Assembly: GCF_002355395.1 (NCBI RefSeq)
Contig: NZ_AP017315.1
Span: 2,638,838 to 2,702,837, forward strand
From: Microcella alkaliphila
GTDB taxonomy: Bacteria; Actinomycetota; Actinomycetes; Actinomycetales; Microbacteriaceae
Reading direction: 5' to 3'
DNA length: 64,000 bases
Shown piece by piece: positions 1-8,087 of the stretch. A program made the translations under genes and the position numbers. Numbering within the stretch: position 1 is the first letter of the stretch; every line of letters begins with the position of its first letter. The notes under the pieces are model-generated. The model worked only from the letters and a program-made list of their open reading frames with translations. It was not told where the DNA came from and did no database searches.

Positions 1-128
1 ACTCCGCGACGGTACCGGCCGGCAAGCTGGGTCGATACTGGGCCCCGAAGTTCGCCCGCATGCTCACTGTCTACGGGCCGAATCCGGACGGCGAGGAATC
101 GACCGACTTCAAGTACGAAGAGCTTTGA
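1..128 (+). CDS. 3' end of a truncated, unidentified coding region
   Basis: An open frame enters from the left edge and ends at a TGA at 126-128, giving about 41 C-terminal residues. The tail contains GKLGRYWAPKFARMLTVYG followed by an acidic end (DFKYEEL). It lies 72 bp upstream of the ABC transporter genes on the same strand, so it may belong to the same catabolic operon. I do not recognise the family from so short a piece. The frame is open throughout and codon use fits its neighbours, but the function is unknown. Confidence 0.45.
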   Translation, partial: SATVPAGKLGRYWAPKFARMLTVYGPNPDGEESTDFKYEEL

Positions 129-200
129 ATCCCATCACGTACAACCCATAGCAAGCCTCTCGATCAACATCTCGCAGCTGCAAATTCAAAGGAGAATTTC

Positions 201-1424
201 ATGCGCACATCTAGTCGACCATTTGCACTCTCGGCCACGTTTCTGGCCGCGGCTTTCGTGTTTACGGGATGCACCACTGCCACCGGTGGTGCCACCGACC
301 GCGGCGAGCAGCCCGCGCCCTTGCCTGCAGTAGAGGAAGTCAACGGGCTCTTCGCTGACCCGACCTTGAACAGTGGCGAGTCGCTAATTGCGGCGGTCAC
401 GGCCGACGACTGGGCAATGCCAGTGGAGGTCATTGACTGCAATGAGCCGGGGTGCACTGGAGCGCGCACTCCGAGCGTCTACACGCCACTCGCGACGTCC
501 GAGATCACTGAGCAGTGGGACCTGTGCGCAGTGATTCCCCACCTCAAGGATTCTTACTGGCTTGGCATCAACGCAAGCCTGGTGGCCGAGGCAGAGCGAA
601 CGGGTGTGTCGCTGCAGATCTACGAGGCTGGCGGCTACACCGAGATCGCGAAGCAACTCGATCAGCTGTCCAATTGTGTCGCGAACGGTGCCGACGCCGT
701 CATCGTGAGTGCGGTCTCCAACGAGGCGCTCAACTCGAAGATCGAAGAAATTGTGGCCAGCGGTATTCCGGTCATTGATTCGGTAAACGGTGTGACGTCG
801 ACTGCGGTCAACGGCCGCGCGCTCTTCGACTACTGCACGCTGGGCGGCAACCTCGGTCGACACCTGGCAGCGACCGGTGACGACGTGAAGGCTGTTTGGT
901 TCCCTGGGCCGGCGGGCGTCGGTTCGCTCGAGCAGCTGATGTCGTGCTTTGAGGCGCAAACGGAGGGCAGCAACGTCGAAGTGCTCGGTGTCTCATACGG
1001 CGACACCGGTAAGGACGTCCAGTTGAACCTGGTGGAGAACGCGCTTTCGGCGTACCCGGACATGAACTACATCATCGGTAGCGCGACGACCGTCGACGCC
1101 GCAGTCGGTCCGCTGACTGAGCGCGGCATGACAGGCGCGGTCCAGACCGCGTCTTATTACTTCACTCCCGAAGTATTCGCGCTTCTGGAGTCGGGAACGG
1201 CGACCTGCTCGAGCGCAGGGAACGACCTAATTCTTGGCCGCATCGTCGTCGACATGGCTCTGCGTGTGCTTGAGGGTCAGCCGTTCAATGGGGGCGAGCA
1301 CCTCGCCATGGCGGCCAACGTCATTTGCGGTCCCGCCGCCGGAGCCGAGAATAACCTCGATAGCCTCGTCAAGGAACTCAACTTGGCGCCCGAGGGATTC
1401 CAGCCGACCTTCTCGGTGAATTAG
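201..1424 (+). CDS. TorT-like sugar-type ABC transporter substrate-binding lipoprotein
   Basis: This is a 407-aa periplasmic-binding-protein-like lipoprotein that should sit on the outer face of the membrane and deliver ligand to the two proteins encoded next. A signal peptide with lipobox FTGC places the lipidated cysteine at about residue 24. The mature protein looks like a type-1 periplasmic-binding fold: WDLCAVIPHLKDSYW opens the first lobe at about residue 110, and GGYTEIAKQLDQL and GADAVIVSAVS follow. It resembles the TorT/ribose-binding group. The start is supported by an AAAGGAG ribosome binding site at 187-193. The ATPase gene begins 10 bp after the stop. TorT in proteobacteria senses trimethylamine N-oxide with TorS, but here the neighbours are transporter genes, so a sugar or polyol ligand is more likely. 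The ligand itself is unknown. Confidence 0.85.
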   Translation: MRTSSRPFALSATFLAAAFVFTGCTTATGGATDRGEQPAPLPAVEEVNGLFADPTLNSGESLIAAVTADDWAMPVEVIDCNEPGCTGARTPSVYTPLATSEITEQWDLCAVIPHLKDSYWLGINASLVAEAERTGVSLQIYEAGGYTEIAKQLDQLSNCVANGADAVIVSAVSNEALNSKIEEIVASGIPVIDSVNGVTSTAVNGRALFDYCTLGGNLGRHLAATGDDVKAVWFPGPAGVGSLEQLMSCFEAQTEGSNVEVLGVSYGDTGKDVQLNLVENALSAYPDMNYIIGSATTVDAAVGPLTERGMTGAVQTASYYFTPEVFALLESGTATCSSAGNDLILGRIVVDMALRVLEGQPFNGGEHLAMAANVICGPAAGAENNLDSLVKELNLAPEGFQPTFSVN

Positions 1425-1433
1425 GAGCCCCAG

Positions 1434-2948
1434 ATGAGTCGTCGACTTGACTCCGTACCCGTTGTGTCGGTGCGCAACATCACGAAGAGCTTCCAGGCAG
1501 TAGTCGCTCTCGAAAATGTCAGCATTGACTTCCACCCCGGCGAGGTCCACGTCCTCTTCGGGGAGAACGGAGCGGGCAAGTCGACGCTGATAAATGTCCT
1601 CGCAGGCGTGCACAAGCCGACTGAGGGCACCGTCGAACTCAACGGCCTGGGGGCTGACCTGGTCAGCCCCCAGAGGGCGCGTGAGCTAGGAATCTCTGCG
1701 GTATTCCAGGAACCCGCGCTCGTCGGCACCCTCTCCGTTGCAGAGAACCTCACTCTTGGCAGGGAGCAGCTCCGGGCAGGATTCTTGAATCGCCGTGAGA
1801 ATCGCAAGGCCGCCGTGGCTGCGTTCGCGCAGGCTGGATCACGTATTTCACTCGACACGATGGCGCGAGAGTTGAGTCGGGCTGATCAGCAAGTGGTCGA
1901 GATCGCTCGAGCGTTGCAAGATTCGGCTCGGCTCCTGATTCTCGATGAGCCGACCGCCTCGCTCACCGCGGAGGAGACCGACAGGCTCTTCGAAATCGTC
2001 CGTCGGTTGAAGGCCGAAGGGCTCGCGATCATTTACATCACGCACCGTCTTGGTGAGATCCGGGAGATCGGGGACACCGTGACGGTGATGCGCGATGGCA
2101 TGATCATCGATACCCTCCCAATCGACGAGGTCACCGATGATGAGCTCGTGACCCTAATGGTCGGACGGAAGGTCGAGGCTCTATTCCCCGATATTCCCCA
2201 CAAGCCCCGGGACGGCGGCCTCGAACTTAGGGACGTCAGCACCTCACAGCTCCGCGGCGCCTCACTCACTGTCCGCCGGGGCGAGGTGGTCGGAGTGACA
2301 GGACTCGTCGGATCGGGAAAGGGCGATGTAGGACGTGCGGTATTCGGCCTTGCCGCTCTTCAGAGAGGGGCGATCTTCGTCGACGCGCAAGTCCTGCCTG
2401 CCGGAACACCTCGGTCACGTATTGGCCAAAAGGTCATCTACTACCCAGCGGACCGCAAAAGGGACGGGCTTGTACCGACGTTGGCCGCGTTCGAAAATGT
2501 CACCCTCTCGGCGATCGACTCATGGACGCGGCTCGGGTTCGTTGATCGGAAGGCCGAGCGGCTGGCCGCCAACCGAGTGCTCTCCCAGATGTCGCTGCGG
2601 CCGAATCACCCCGAGAGCCTGCCGGGAACGTTCTCGGGTGGTAACCAGCAGAAGATCGTACTGGCCCGCGGTTTCACACAGGACTACGCGATCCACGTCT
2701 TTGATGAGCCCACCGCGGGTGTGGATGTCGGGGCCCGGGCCGAAATTTACGCAGCCATCAAGGCCCTGGCAGAGACAGGTGCGGCAGTTCTCGTAATCTC
2801 GTCGGACCTTCCGGAGATCGTCGGCCTCGTGCATCGCGCCTACGTGATTGCCGATGGAGCTGTCGTCGGTGAGTTCACCGGCGACCAATTGACCCAAGAC
2901 AACGTACTGCCCTACTTCTTCATGGAAAGCAAGGAAGCCGCATCATGA
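1434..2948 (+). CDS. Sugar ABC transporter ATP-binding protein, double-cassette RbsA type
   Basis: This 504-aa protein carries two fused ABC cassettes, as in RbsA, XylG and MglA, and energises import by the CUT2 class. The first cassette shows Walker A GENGAGKST at about residue 44, an LSRADQQVVEIARAL signature-like segment and Walker B LLILDEPTAS. The second has the degenerate P-loop GLVGSGKGD, a complete FSGGNQQKIVLARG signature and HVFDEPTAGVDVGA. This asymmetry is typical of the family. A GGAG precedes the ATG. The stop overlaps the start of the permease gene (ATGA), which indicates translational coupling. The substrate cannot be read from the ATPase; ribose-type import is inferred from family membership. 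Confidence 0.92.
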   Translation: MSRRLDSVPVVSVRNITKSFQAVVALENVSIDFHPGEVHVLFGENGAGKSTLINVLAGVHKPTEGTVELNGLGADLVSPQRARELGISAVFQEPALVGTLSVAENLTLGREQLRAGFLNRRENRKAAVAAFAQAGSRISLDTMARELSRADQQVVEIARALQDSARLLILDEPTASLTAEETDRLFEIVRRLKAEGLAIIYITHRLGEIREIGDTVTVMRDGMIIDTLPIDEVTDDELVTLMVGRKVEALFPDIPHKPRDGGLELRDVSTSQLRGASLTVRRGEVVGVTGLVGSGKGDVGRAVFGLAALQRGAIFVDAQVLPAGTPRSRIGQKVIYYPADRKRDGLVPTLAAFENVTLSAIDSWTRLGFVDRKAERLAANRVLSQMSLRPNHPESLPGTFSGGNQQKIVLARGFTQDYAIHVFDEPTAGVDVGARAEIYAAIKALAETGAAVLVISSDLPEIVGLVHRAYVIADGAVVGEFTGDQLTQDNVLPYFFMESKEAAS

Positions 2949-4042
2949 GCAATCAGAAGGTGACCGAGTCGGAGCGCGCTCCCGAGGTGGCACCCCGCAA
3001 TGCCGACACGGGTGAAGGCTTTGTGCGACGGTTCCTGAGGAGCCAGTTCGTCAACTATGGGATCCTGCCGATTCTCTTGGTGGTGCTCATCGTTGCCTTC
3101 GCTGTCACGGAGCCACGCTTCGTATCGCCCGAAAACATCATCAACGTTGTGCGCCAGGTCAGCTTCATCGGCATCGTTGTCATTGGGCAGATGTTCTACC
3201 TGATCACCGGCAACTACGATCTCTCCAACGGCGGCACCGTTGCACTTTCCTCCGTCGTATGTGCATCCGTGATGGTTTCGGCCACCGGGTCAGGAGCCAG
3301 CGTCCCACAGGCGATCCTGGTAGGTGTCATCGCAGGGCTCATGATCGGGCTCACCGTAGGCATCATCAATGGCGTCCTGATCGGCTACTTCAAGATCTCG
3401 TCATTCATGGTCACGCTGGGCATGGGTTCGGCCGCGGTCGGCGTCGCGCTTCTTGTCGCCGGCGGCATTCCCGTCGTTGGGTTGCCTAGCGAGTTCACGA
3501 CGTACTTCGGCACGTCGTCCGTGGCCGGAATCCCGTTTCCAACGCTCGTCTACATCTTCATAATTGTCTTCGCCTACGTGCTCCTCAACTGGACTCGCCT
3601 TGGCCGTCGGGCCTATGCGGTCGGTGGAAACGCGAGTGCGGCGTTCCAGTCGGGCGTGAACGTGGGTCGCACGATTCTTTCCATGATGATCTTGGGAAGC
3701 CTGTTCGCCGGGCTGGTCGGCGTCATGCTCACCGCTCGTGTCTCTACGGGCGAGGCCAATATCGGCATTCAGTATCCCTTGCAGTCCATCATCGCCGCCG
3801 TGATCGGAGGCATCGCTCTGTCCGGCGGGGAAGGTCGCGTCTCCGGTGCCGTCATGGGCGCCCTTTTTATCATCCTGTTAAGCAATGGCATGGACCTCAT
3901 TCGTGTCCAGGGCTATGTCCAAGACATTCTGCTGGGCGTGTTGCTCATCGTGGCACTTCTCGTGGACCGCCTGCGTGTGCGGTTCCGCGTGCCGAAGCTG
4001 CCCGCGCGGTCCGCGCGCGGTCCGCTGTCGTCGTCTACGTGA
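2945..4042 (+). CDS. Sugar ABC transporter permease, RbsC type
   Basis: This 365-aa integral membrane protein belongs to the BPD_transp_2 family, like RbsC, XylH and AraH. A hydrophilic N-terminus of about 35 residues is followed by eight to ten hydrophobic segments. Family features include the TGNYDLSNGGTVALSS segment after the second helix, and GRRAYAVGGNASAAFQSGVN, which corresponds to the cytoplasmic EAA-like loop that contacts the ATPase. A GGIALSGGEGRVSGAVMGAL stretch near residue 285 is also conserved. The gene starts inside the stop codon of the ATPase gene and is the last gene of the three-gene operon. No catabolic gene follows directly; mobile-element debris begins about 360 bp downstream. 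Confidence 0.92.
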   Translation: MSNQKVTESERAPEVAPRNADTGEGFVRRFLRSQFVNYGILPILLVVLIVAFAVTEPRFVSPENIINVVRQVSFIGIVVIGQMFYLITGNYDLSNGGTVALSSVVCASVMVSATGSGASVPQAILVGVIAGLMIGLTVGIINGVLIGYFKISSFMVTLGMGSAAVGVALLVAGGIPVVGLPSEFTTYFGTSSVAGIPFPTLVYIFIIVFAYVLLNWTRLGRRAYAVGGNASAAFQSGVNVGRTILSMMILGSLFAGLVGVMLTARVSTGEANIGIQYPLQSIIAAVIGGIALSGGEGRVSGAVMGALFIILLSNGMDLIRVQGYVQDILLGVLLIVALLVDRLRVRFRVPKLPARSARGPLSSST

Positions 4043-4401
4043 CCCACGCGGCAGTGGCACCTGCAGCCCCATGCGTTGAATAGGCTGTTGCGCTCGATGC
4101 ATCCGCTACAGTCCCGCTTGCCTTGACGAATGGAATTGGTGTCGCTGTCGACAGTGCGATTTAGCCAGCGGCTGCGGTCCGAGGGACTACTGAAGACTCA
4201 GGTGACTGCCGATCTCGGGTCCGTAAGTCGGCGCCGCAAGGAGGAGGACCACGCGAGATCCCTAACCGATCGAGTGCACCTCGTTGATGCGGCTGCGTAT
4301 CCCAGGGGATTTTTTGCGCGGGCCCAGAGGATGAATTCGGTAGGTGGTTCGCAGTCCCCCTGATATGCCGGGCTCTGTCGAGTTTCGCAAGGAGCCCGCC
4401 A
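4043..4401. other. Non-coding stretch between transporter operon and IS fragment
   Basis: About 360 bp without a convincing gene. A 77-codon open frame at 4130-4363 has no recognisable domain and no good ribosome binding site. I see no clear hairpin terminator directly after the permease stop. Confidence 0.4.
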
Positions 4402-4568
4402 TGTCCTGTCTCAGGACATAGGAAACCCTCGAACCTCTTGGTTCGGGGGTTTTCTGCGTTTTCTGTGTTCTTGGGGGCCTTTGGGTCGCCCGGTTGGTTG
4501 ATAGTCGCGGCTGGTGTCGATGGTGAGTTCTCGGAGTAGTTCGCCGGTGGCGGCGTTGATGATGGTGA
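4402..4568 (-). mobile_element. IS481-family end fragment (167 bp)
   Basis: Positions 4402-4568 match, in reverse complement and almost base for base, the right end of the IS481 element at about 23,614-23,780. The fragment starts at the terminal inverted repeat TGTCCTGTCTCAGGACATAG and includes the terminator hairpin after the transposase gene. It also covers the last 50 or so transposase codons read backwards. Similarity stops abruptly at 4568. The rest of the element is missing, so this is a scar left by deletion or a one-ended event. The IS-derived sequence now supplies the first 18 codons of the open frame at 4514-5953. Confidence 0.85.
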
Positions 4569-5953
4569 ATCGCCCCGGGACACATCAGGCCCTCCACGAG
4601 ACCCGGGGCGATTCAATCGACGCAGACAATGCCGAGTCGCGCGCTGCGGTTGCTCGGGACGAAAACGCCAAGACGGAGTGGTTGGAGACGCTCGGGAAGG
4701 ATCCCTCGTCTCTCGTGCGCGCAGCCGTGGCGGGCAACTCCAACACTGCTCCCGCTTTGATTGCGTCTCTTGCGGCGGACCCACACCCCGATGTCACGCG
4801 TGCAATCGCGGAGGCCGTCGCGCGCGGCACGTTATCCCTGGCTGCGCTTGAGGCTGTCGCCTCCTCACCCCACGTTCAGATTCGTGCCTCTGTCGCGAGC
4901 AAGCCTGGCTTAAGTCGCGGAGTCCTACGCATGCTTGTCGCGGACCCCGACGAGTCAGTGCGTCTAGCCGCCGCGCGCAACGGTTACACCCCCGGGGCCG
5001 CAATGTTGGATGCATTGGGAATGGGAGAGTTCAACCAGACTCATAATGTCGGGCAGGGCAGCGTTGTCAGTCTTTGCGATTTGGCTGCAGACACTACCCT
5101 TGGGTCGAAAGCGCTTCATGCGCTGGCGCAGTCGCCGTTTGGGCAGGTGCGTGAATCGGTCGCGAAGAACTCCTCTACGTCGGCGGCTACCCTTGCGAAT
5201 CTGGCGCGTGACAAGAGCTCTCAGGTCCGAGAAGCAGTCGCATCTCATCCAGCAACTCCGATGGGTGTTCTGACAACCCTTGCGTCGGACGGGGTAGCGA
5301 CGGTGCGTGGAGCCGTGGCGTCGAATCCAGCCACGCCCACTGAAGCGCTGATCCTGCTCGAGCGGGAACCAGACGAGGAAGTTGCACTCGCAGTCGCATT
5401 GCATCCGAACATACCGACGAGTTCGCTCGGCGCACTCGTCGAAGTTCCCACAAAGGCGAGACTCAGTACTCCTGGCACACGTGCCCGCTCACGGTTGGGC
5501 CCCGAAGGCGCCTGGCCCATCATCTATACGCCAGAGCAGCGCAAACTGATCGATCAGCTTGATCGCAGCGACAATCGCTGGCATCAGGGTGTTCGGCAAG
5601 CGGTGGCCTCACACCCGCCCGTATCGGCCGAGGTGTTGCTCCGTCTTTCGCAGCAGCCGGATACCGTCGTCTTTGTCGCCCGCAATCCCCGCACCCCGAG
5701 CGTTGTCCTGTCGCAGTTGGCTCGTCACAATGACCCGCTTGTCCGCGGGGCCTTGGCCGCTCATTCGCAGACGCCGGAAACCGACCTAGCGAGTCTCGCG
5801 CTGGATGACTCCGAAGGCGTGCGAGGAATCGTCGCTGCGAATCTGCGCACGCCAACCCACTCATTGGAGATCCTCGCAAGTGACTTCTCTCCGCGGGTGA
5901 GGGAAGTATCGCAGGCCACGCTGTCCTTGAGGGGTGACTCGTCAGCGGATTGA
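4514..5953 (+). CDS. Leucine-rich-repeat-variant (LRV/HEAT-like) repeat protein, N-terminus of IS origin
   Basis: The 479-codon frame encodes an alpha-solenoid made of about twelve imperfect repeats of 24-26 residues. Their pattern is VRxAVAxxPxTPxxxLxxLAxD, which matches the leucine-rich repeat variant family. Such solenoids usually bind proteins or nucleic acids; no enzymatic domain is visible. Residues 1-18 (MSMVSSRSSSPVAALMMV) are translated from the reverse strand of an IS481 element, and residues 19 to about 35 come from the adjoining 50-bp palindrome. The native start was therefore probably lost or lies downstream, and no strong ribosome binding site is obvious. A linker at residues 310-360 breaks the repeat array. 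It may be an expressed chimaera or a truncated gene. The repeat assignment is firm; the function is unknown. Confidence 0.75.
   Translation: MSMVSSRSSSPVAALMMVNRPGTHQALHETRGDSIDADNAESRAAVARDENAKTEWLETLGKDPSSLVRAAVAGNSNTAPALIASLAADPHPDVTRAIAEAVARGTLSLAALEAVASSPHVQIRASVASKPGLSRGVLRMLVADPDESVRLAAARNGYTPGAAMLDALGMGEFNQTHNVGQGSVVSLCDLAADTTLGSKALHALAQSPFGQVRESVAKNSSTSAATLANLARDKSSQVREAVASHPATPMGVLTTLASDGVATVRGAVASNPATPTEALILLEREPDEEVALAVALHPNIPTSSLGALVEVPTKARLSTPGTRARSRLGPEGAWPIIYTPEQRKLIDQLDRSDNRWHQGVRQAVASHPPVSAEVLLRLSQQPDTVVFVARNPRTPSVVLSQLARHNDPLVRGALAAHSQTPETDLASLALDDSEGVRGIVAANLRTPTHSLEILASDFSPRVREVSQATLSLRGDSSAD
4566..4615. repeat. 50-bp palindromic unit bounded by a perfect 14-bp inverted repeat
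   Basis: TGAATCGCCCCGGG at 4566-4579 is repeated as its exact reverse complement at 4602-4615, separated by 22 bp. It begins exactly where the IS481 fragment ends. The outer dinucleotides are TG and CA, as in many IS3-family ends, so it could be a collapsed element that kept only its two termini. A transcription terminator is less likely because the loop is long and there is no T tract. Confidence 0.7.
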
Positions 5954-6136
5954 GGCACTGTCTCAACGCTCAATTGGGGCTGCCGCTTCGCCTGCGTTGC
6001 TCTGTCCGCGCTCCATATCCGCATTGCGGTTCCGAAAGATTCGGAGTCGGGGCTACGAGTCACACCGGGATGTTCAGGGACATGAATCTTTGGACGGAGC
6101 TGTGTCGTTGCACGTCCCTGCAGCAGTCCCCCGTCC

Positions 6137-6783
6137 ATGACGGCGGCGTTGAATCGCTTGTTTGGCGCTACGCGTTGGGTTCACAACGAGTACATCGCCA
6201 GAGCTCGTGCCTCCTACGAGGCCGGTCACGGTCACCTCTCCGGGTACACAGGTCAGAGACTTGTCGTAACCGACGGCCGCGCAAATCCCGAAACCGCGTG
6301 GCTGAAGGAGTTTCCTTCCGGCGTGTTTCGCGGGTCGGTTACTCGCGCGGCCACCGGTCACCAGTCGTTCATTGCCTCGACTAGTGGTCGCCGCAACGGC
6401 CCTCGGTTGGGGCGCCCGCGGAGCAAGAAAAAGACAGCACGGCAAAGCGCCGAGTTCCCCCGTGCCGCGTTCTCAATCCGCGGCGGGTGGGAGAACACCC
6501 GCGCTCACGGAGTCGGACAGCTGAAGCTGTCAAAGATCGGTCCCGTCGACAGTCACGATCACGCGTGAGGCGGACGGCACCTCAGGAACCCGCCGGAGCG
6601 GCAGCGCCTCCTCGGCGCTGTAGTCAGACGGACGTAAGCCTGCAATTGGCCTACGGGGACAATGACGGTGATCCGCCGCAGCATTGGGGTCCAGCGGGTT
6701 GCCGGAATCGCTCAACCGGGGACGGTTTGCTCCGTGAGGCTCCTCGACGTGAAAAAAATAGGAGGTGGCCATCTCGGAAGTAA
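6137..6783 (+). pseudogene. Decayed TnpB (IS200/IS605-type) remnant
   Basis: The frame at 6137-6568 matches the N-terminal half of TnpB-like RNA-guided nucleases. It contains LFGATRWVHNEYIARA, an AWLKEFPS segment and the basic GRPRSKKKTARQSAEF stretch, where an arginine/lysine-rich linker is normal. The frame then breaks, and the catalytic RuvC-like core (about 200 residues) is absent. Sequence up to about 6783 looks like the 3' end of such a gene, a region that in active elements also templates the guide RNA scaffold. No TnpA partner is seen. The 5' end is also missing; 5954-6136 holds only fragments in shifting frames. It is best read as an inactive scar. Confidence 0.65.
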
Positions 6784-6802
6784 GTGCGGAATTATCGCCA
6801 GG

Positions 6803-6852
6803 AGCTGATCCTGCACGGTGTTGAAGAACTCACCGCTCAGCGAGACGTCAGC
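6803..6852 (+). repeat. Diverged IS256-type right-end remnant
   Basis: About 50 bp (AGCTGATCC, then TGTTGAAGAACTC, then GAGACGTCA) aligns at roughly 80% with the right end of the IS256 element at 22,662-22,712. The match includes the terminal GACGTCAcC motif. No transposase sequence accompanies it. It lies between the TnpB remnant and the lacI-type gene, so this intergenic region has been hit repeatedly by mobile elements. Confidence 0.55.
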
Positions 6853-6924
6853 TTTCGGGGGCACCGCGGCCTCTCTGAAACGATCCGACGAGAGTTTGCA
6901 CTCTTGACACGCGGGCGAACTCCT

Positions 6925-6936
6925 GAAATCGATTTA
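6925..6936. promoter_or_regulatory. Putative LacI-family operator upstream of the regulator gene
   Basis: GAAATCGATTTA at 6925-6936 shares the core AAATCGATTT with the perfect palindrome GAAATCGATTTC at 8027-8038, upstream of the sugar operon. Even-length palindromes with a central CG are the usual LacI-family operator form. It sits 22 bp before the regulator's ATG, so binding would block its own transcription. A TAGAGT at 6944-6949 could be a -10 box that would give an almost leaderless mRNA. Confidence 0.6.
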
Positions 6937-6957
6937 TCCGGGCTAGAGTCCTGTTCC

Positions 6958-7953
6958 ATGGCAACCATCTACGAGGTCGCGACGCTGGCTGGCGTCTCCC
7001 CAGCCACGGTGTCGCGGGTGCTCAATGGCGCAGCGGTCTCGCCCGAGAAGGCCCGTCTGGTTCGTGAGGCGGCGGCCCAACTGCAGTACACGCCGAACCG
7101 CACAGCTCGACGACTGCGCAATCAGAGTTCTGAACTCATCGCCTTGCTCATACCCGATATCGAGAATCCTTTCTTCACTGCACTCGCCCGGGGCGTCGAG
7201 GACAAAGCGCAAGCAGCCGGTTACTCAGTAGTGCTGTGCAACACCGACGATGATCCGGAGAAGGAGACGCGCTACTTGGATATCGCGAACTCAGAGGACA
7301 TGGCGGGCGTGATCCTGGCTCCCGCATCCGAAGATGGTGATATTCGACACGCGACCGATCGCGGACGCCCCGTGGTCGCAGTGGACCGCAACACCGGACT
7401 CAATATTGATTCGGTCATGGTCGACAACCGACCAGCGGGAGCCGACGCCACGACGATACTCCTCACAGCGGGTTTCGAACGGGTTGCGTGCATCGCAGGA
7501 CCCCTCGGAACAGAGGCCACGGAAGAGAGAAGTCTCGGCTGGCGACAGGCACTTGAGAAGGCTGGCAAGAGAGATCTCGTTGCTCGCTACCTCCGACACG
7601 CAAACTACCGAGTCGACGGAGGGCGGGAAGCGATGACCGCACTCTTGAACCTTCCCGATCCACCCGACTCGGTCGTGACGACCAACAACCTGATGGGAGT
7701 CGGCGCCCTGCAGGCGCTCTCCGAAGCAGGTGTCTCACCCGACGAATTCGGTGTCGCCATCGTCGGCGACCTGCCCTTCTCGACGTTGCGCGCAGACGCC
7801 ATAACGCAGGTACACCTTCCCGCTCGCCATCTCGGCACGACGGCCGCCACGATGCTTCTCGAGCGGATCGCCGGCGACGAACAGCCCGCAAGAACCGTTG
7901 TTCTACGGGCTGAGATCACGCGGGGGGCGGCACATCCGCCCCAAGACTTGTGA
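6958..7953 (+). CDS. LacI-family transcriptional regulator
   Basis: This 331-aa regulator has an N-terminal helix-turn-helix and hinge (IYEVATLAGVSPATVSRVLN at residues 3-22, then RRLRNQSSELIALLIPDI) and a periplasmic-binding-like effector domain. The upstream frame is open, but the ATG at 6958 begins the family's canonical HTH, so it was chosen. No clear Shine-Dalgarno sequence precedes it, which fits leaderless translation. It probably represses the downstream operon (8088-17,762) and itself through AAATCGATTT-cored palindromes. The inducer is presumably the imported sugar or a derivative. C-terminal features include VDNRPAGADATTILL and a conserved GDLPFS segment near residue 280. Confidence 0.93.
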   Translation: MATIYEVATLAGVSPATVSRVLNGAAVSPEKARLVREAAAQLQYTPNRTARRLRNQSSELIALLIPDIENPFFTALARGVEDKAQAAGYSVVLCNTDDDPEKETRYLDIANSEDMAGVILAPASEDGDIRHATDRGRPVVAVDRNTGLNIDSVMVDNRPAGADATTILLTAGFERVACIAGPLGTEATEERSLGWRQALEKAGKRDLVARYLRHANYRVDGGREAMTALLNLPDPPDSVVTTNNLMGVGALQALSEAGVSPDEFGVAIVGDLPFSTLRADAITQVHLPARHLGTTAATMLLERIAGDEQPARTVVLRAEITRGAAHPPQDL

Positions 7954-8021
7954 AGCTCTGCAATCGGTTTCTGAGCCTCTAGCCAGCAAAACACTGGGCG
8001 CGAGCTCCGGAAGAGATGCAC

Positions 8022-8050
8022 TTGACGAAATCGATTTCTTCCGTTCTACT
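8022..8050 (+). promoter_or_regulatory. Promoter of the sugar operon with operator in its spacer
   Basis: TTGACG (8022-8027) and TCTACT (8045-8050) are separated by 17 bp, a good housekeeping-type promoter. The 12-bp perfect palindrome GAAATCGATTTC (8027-8038) lies between the two boxes, where a bound LacI-type repressor would exclude RNA polymerase. The binding-protein gene begins 38 bp further on. Confidence 0.7.
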
Positions 8051-8087
8051 GGAGACAGCCGATTCTCAACGGAGAGGACTCCCCACC

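Noticed and set aside
4130..4363. 77-codon open frame after the ABC operon
   Set aside because: No ribosome binding site, no recognisable domain, and it lies in debris next to an IS end.
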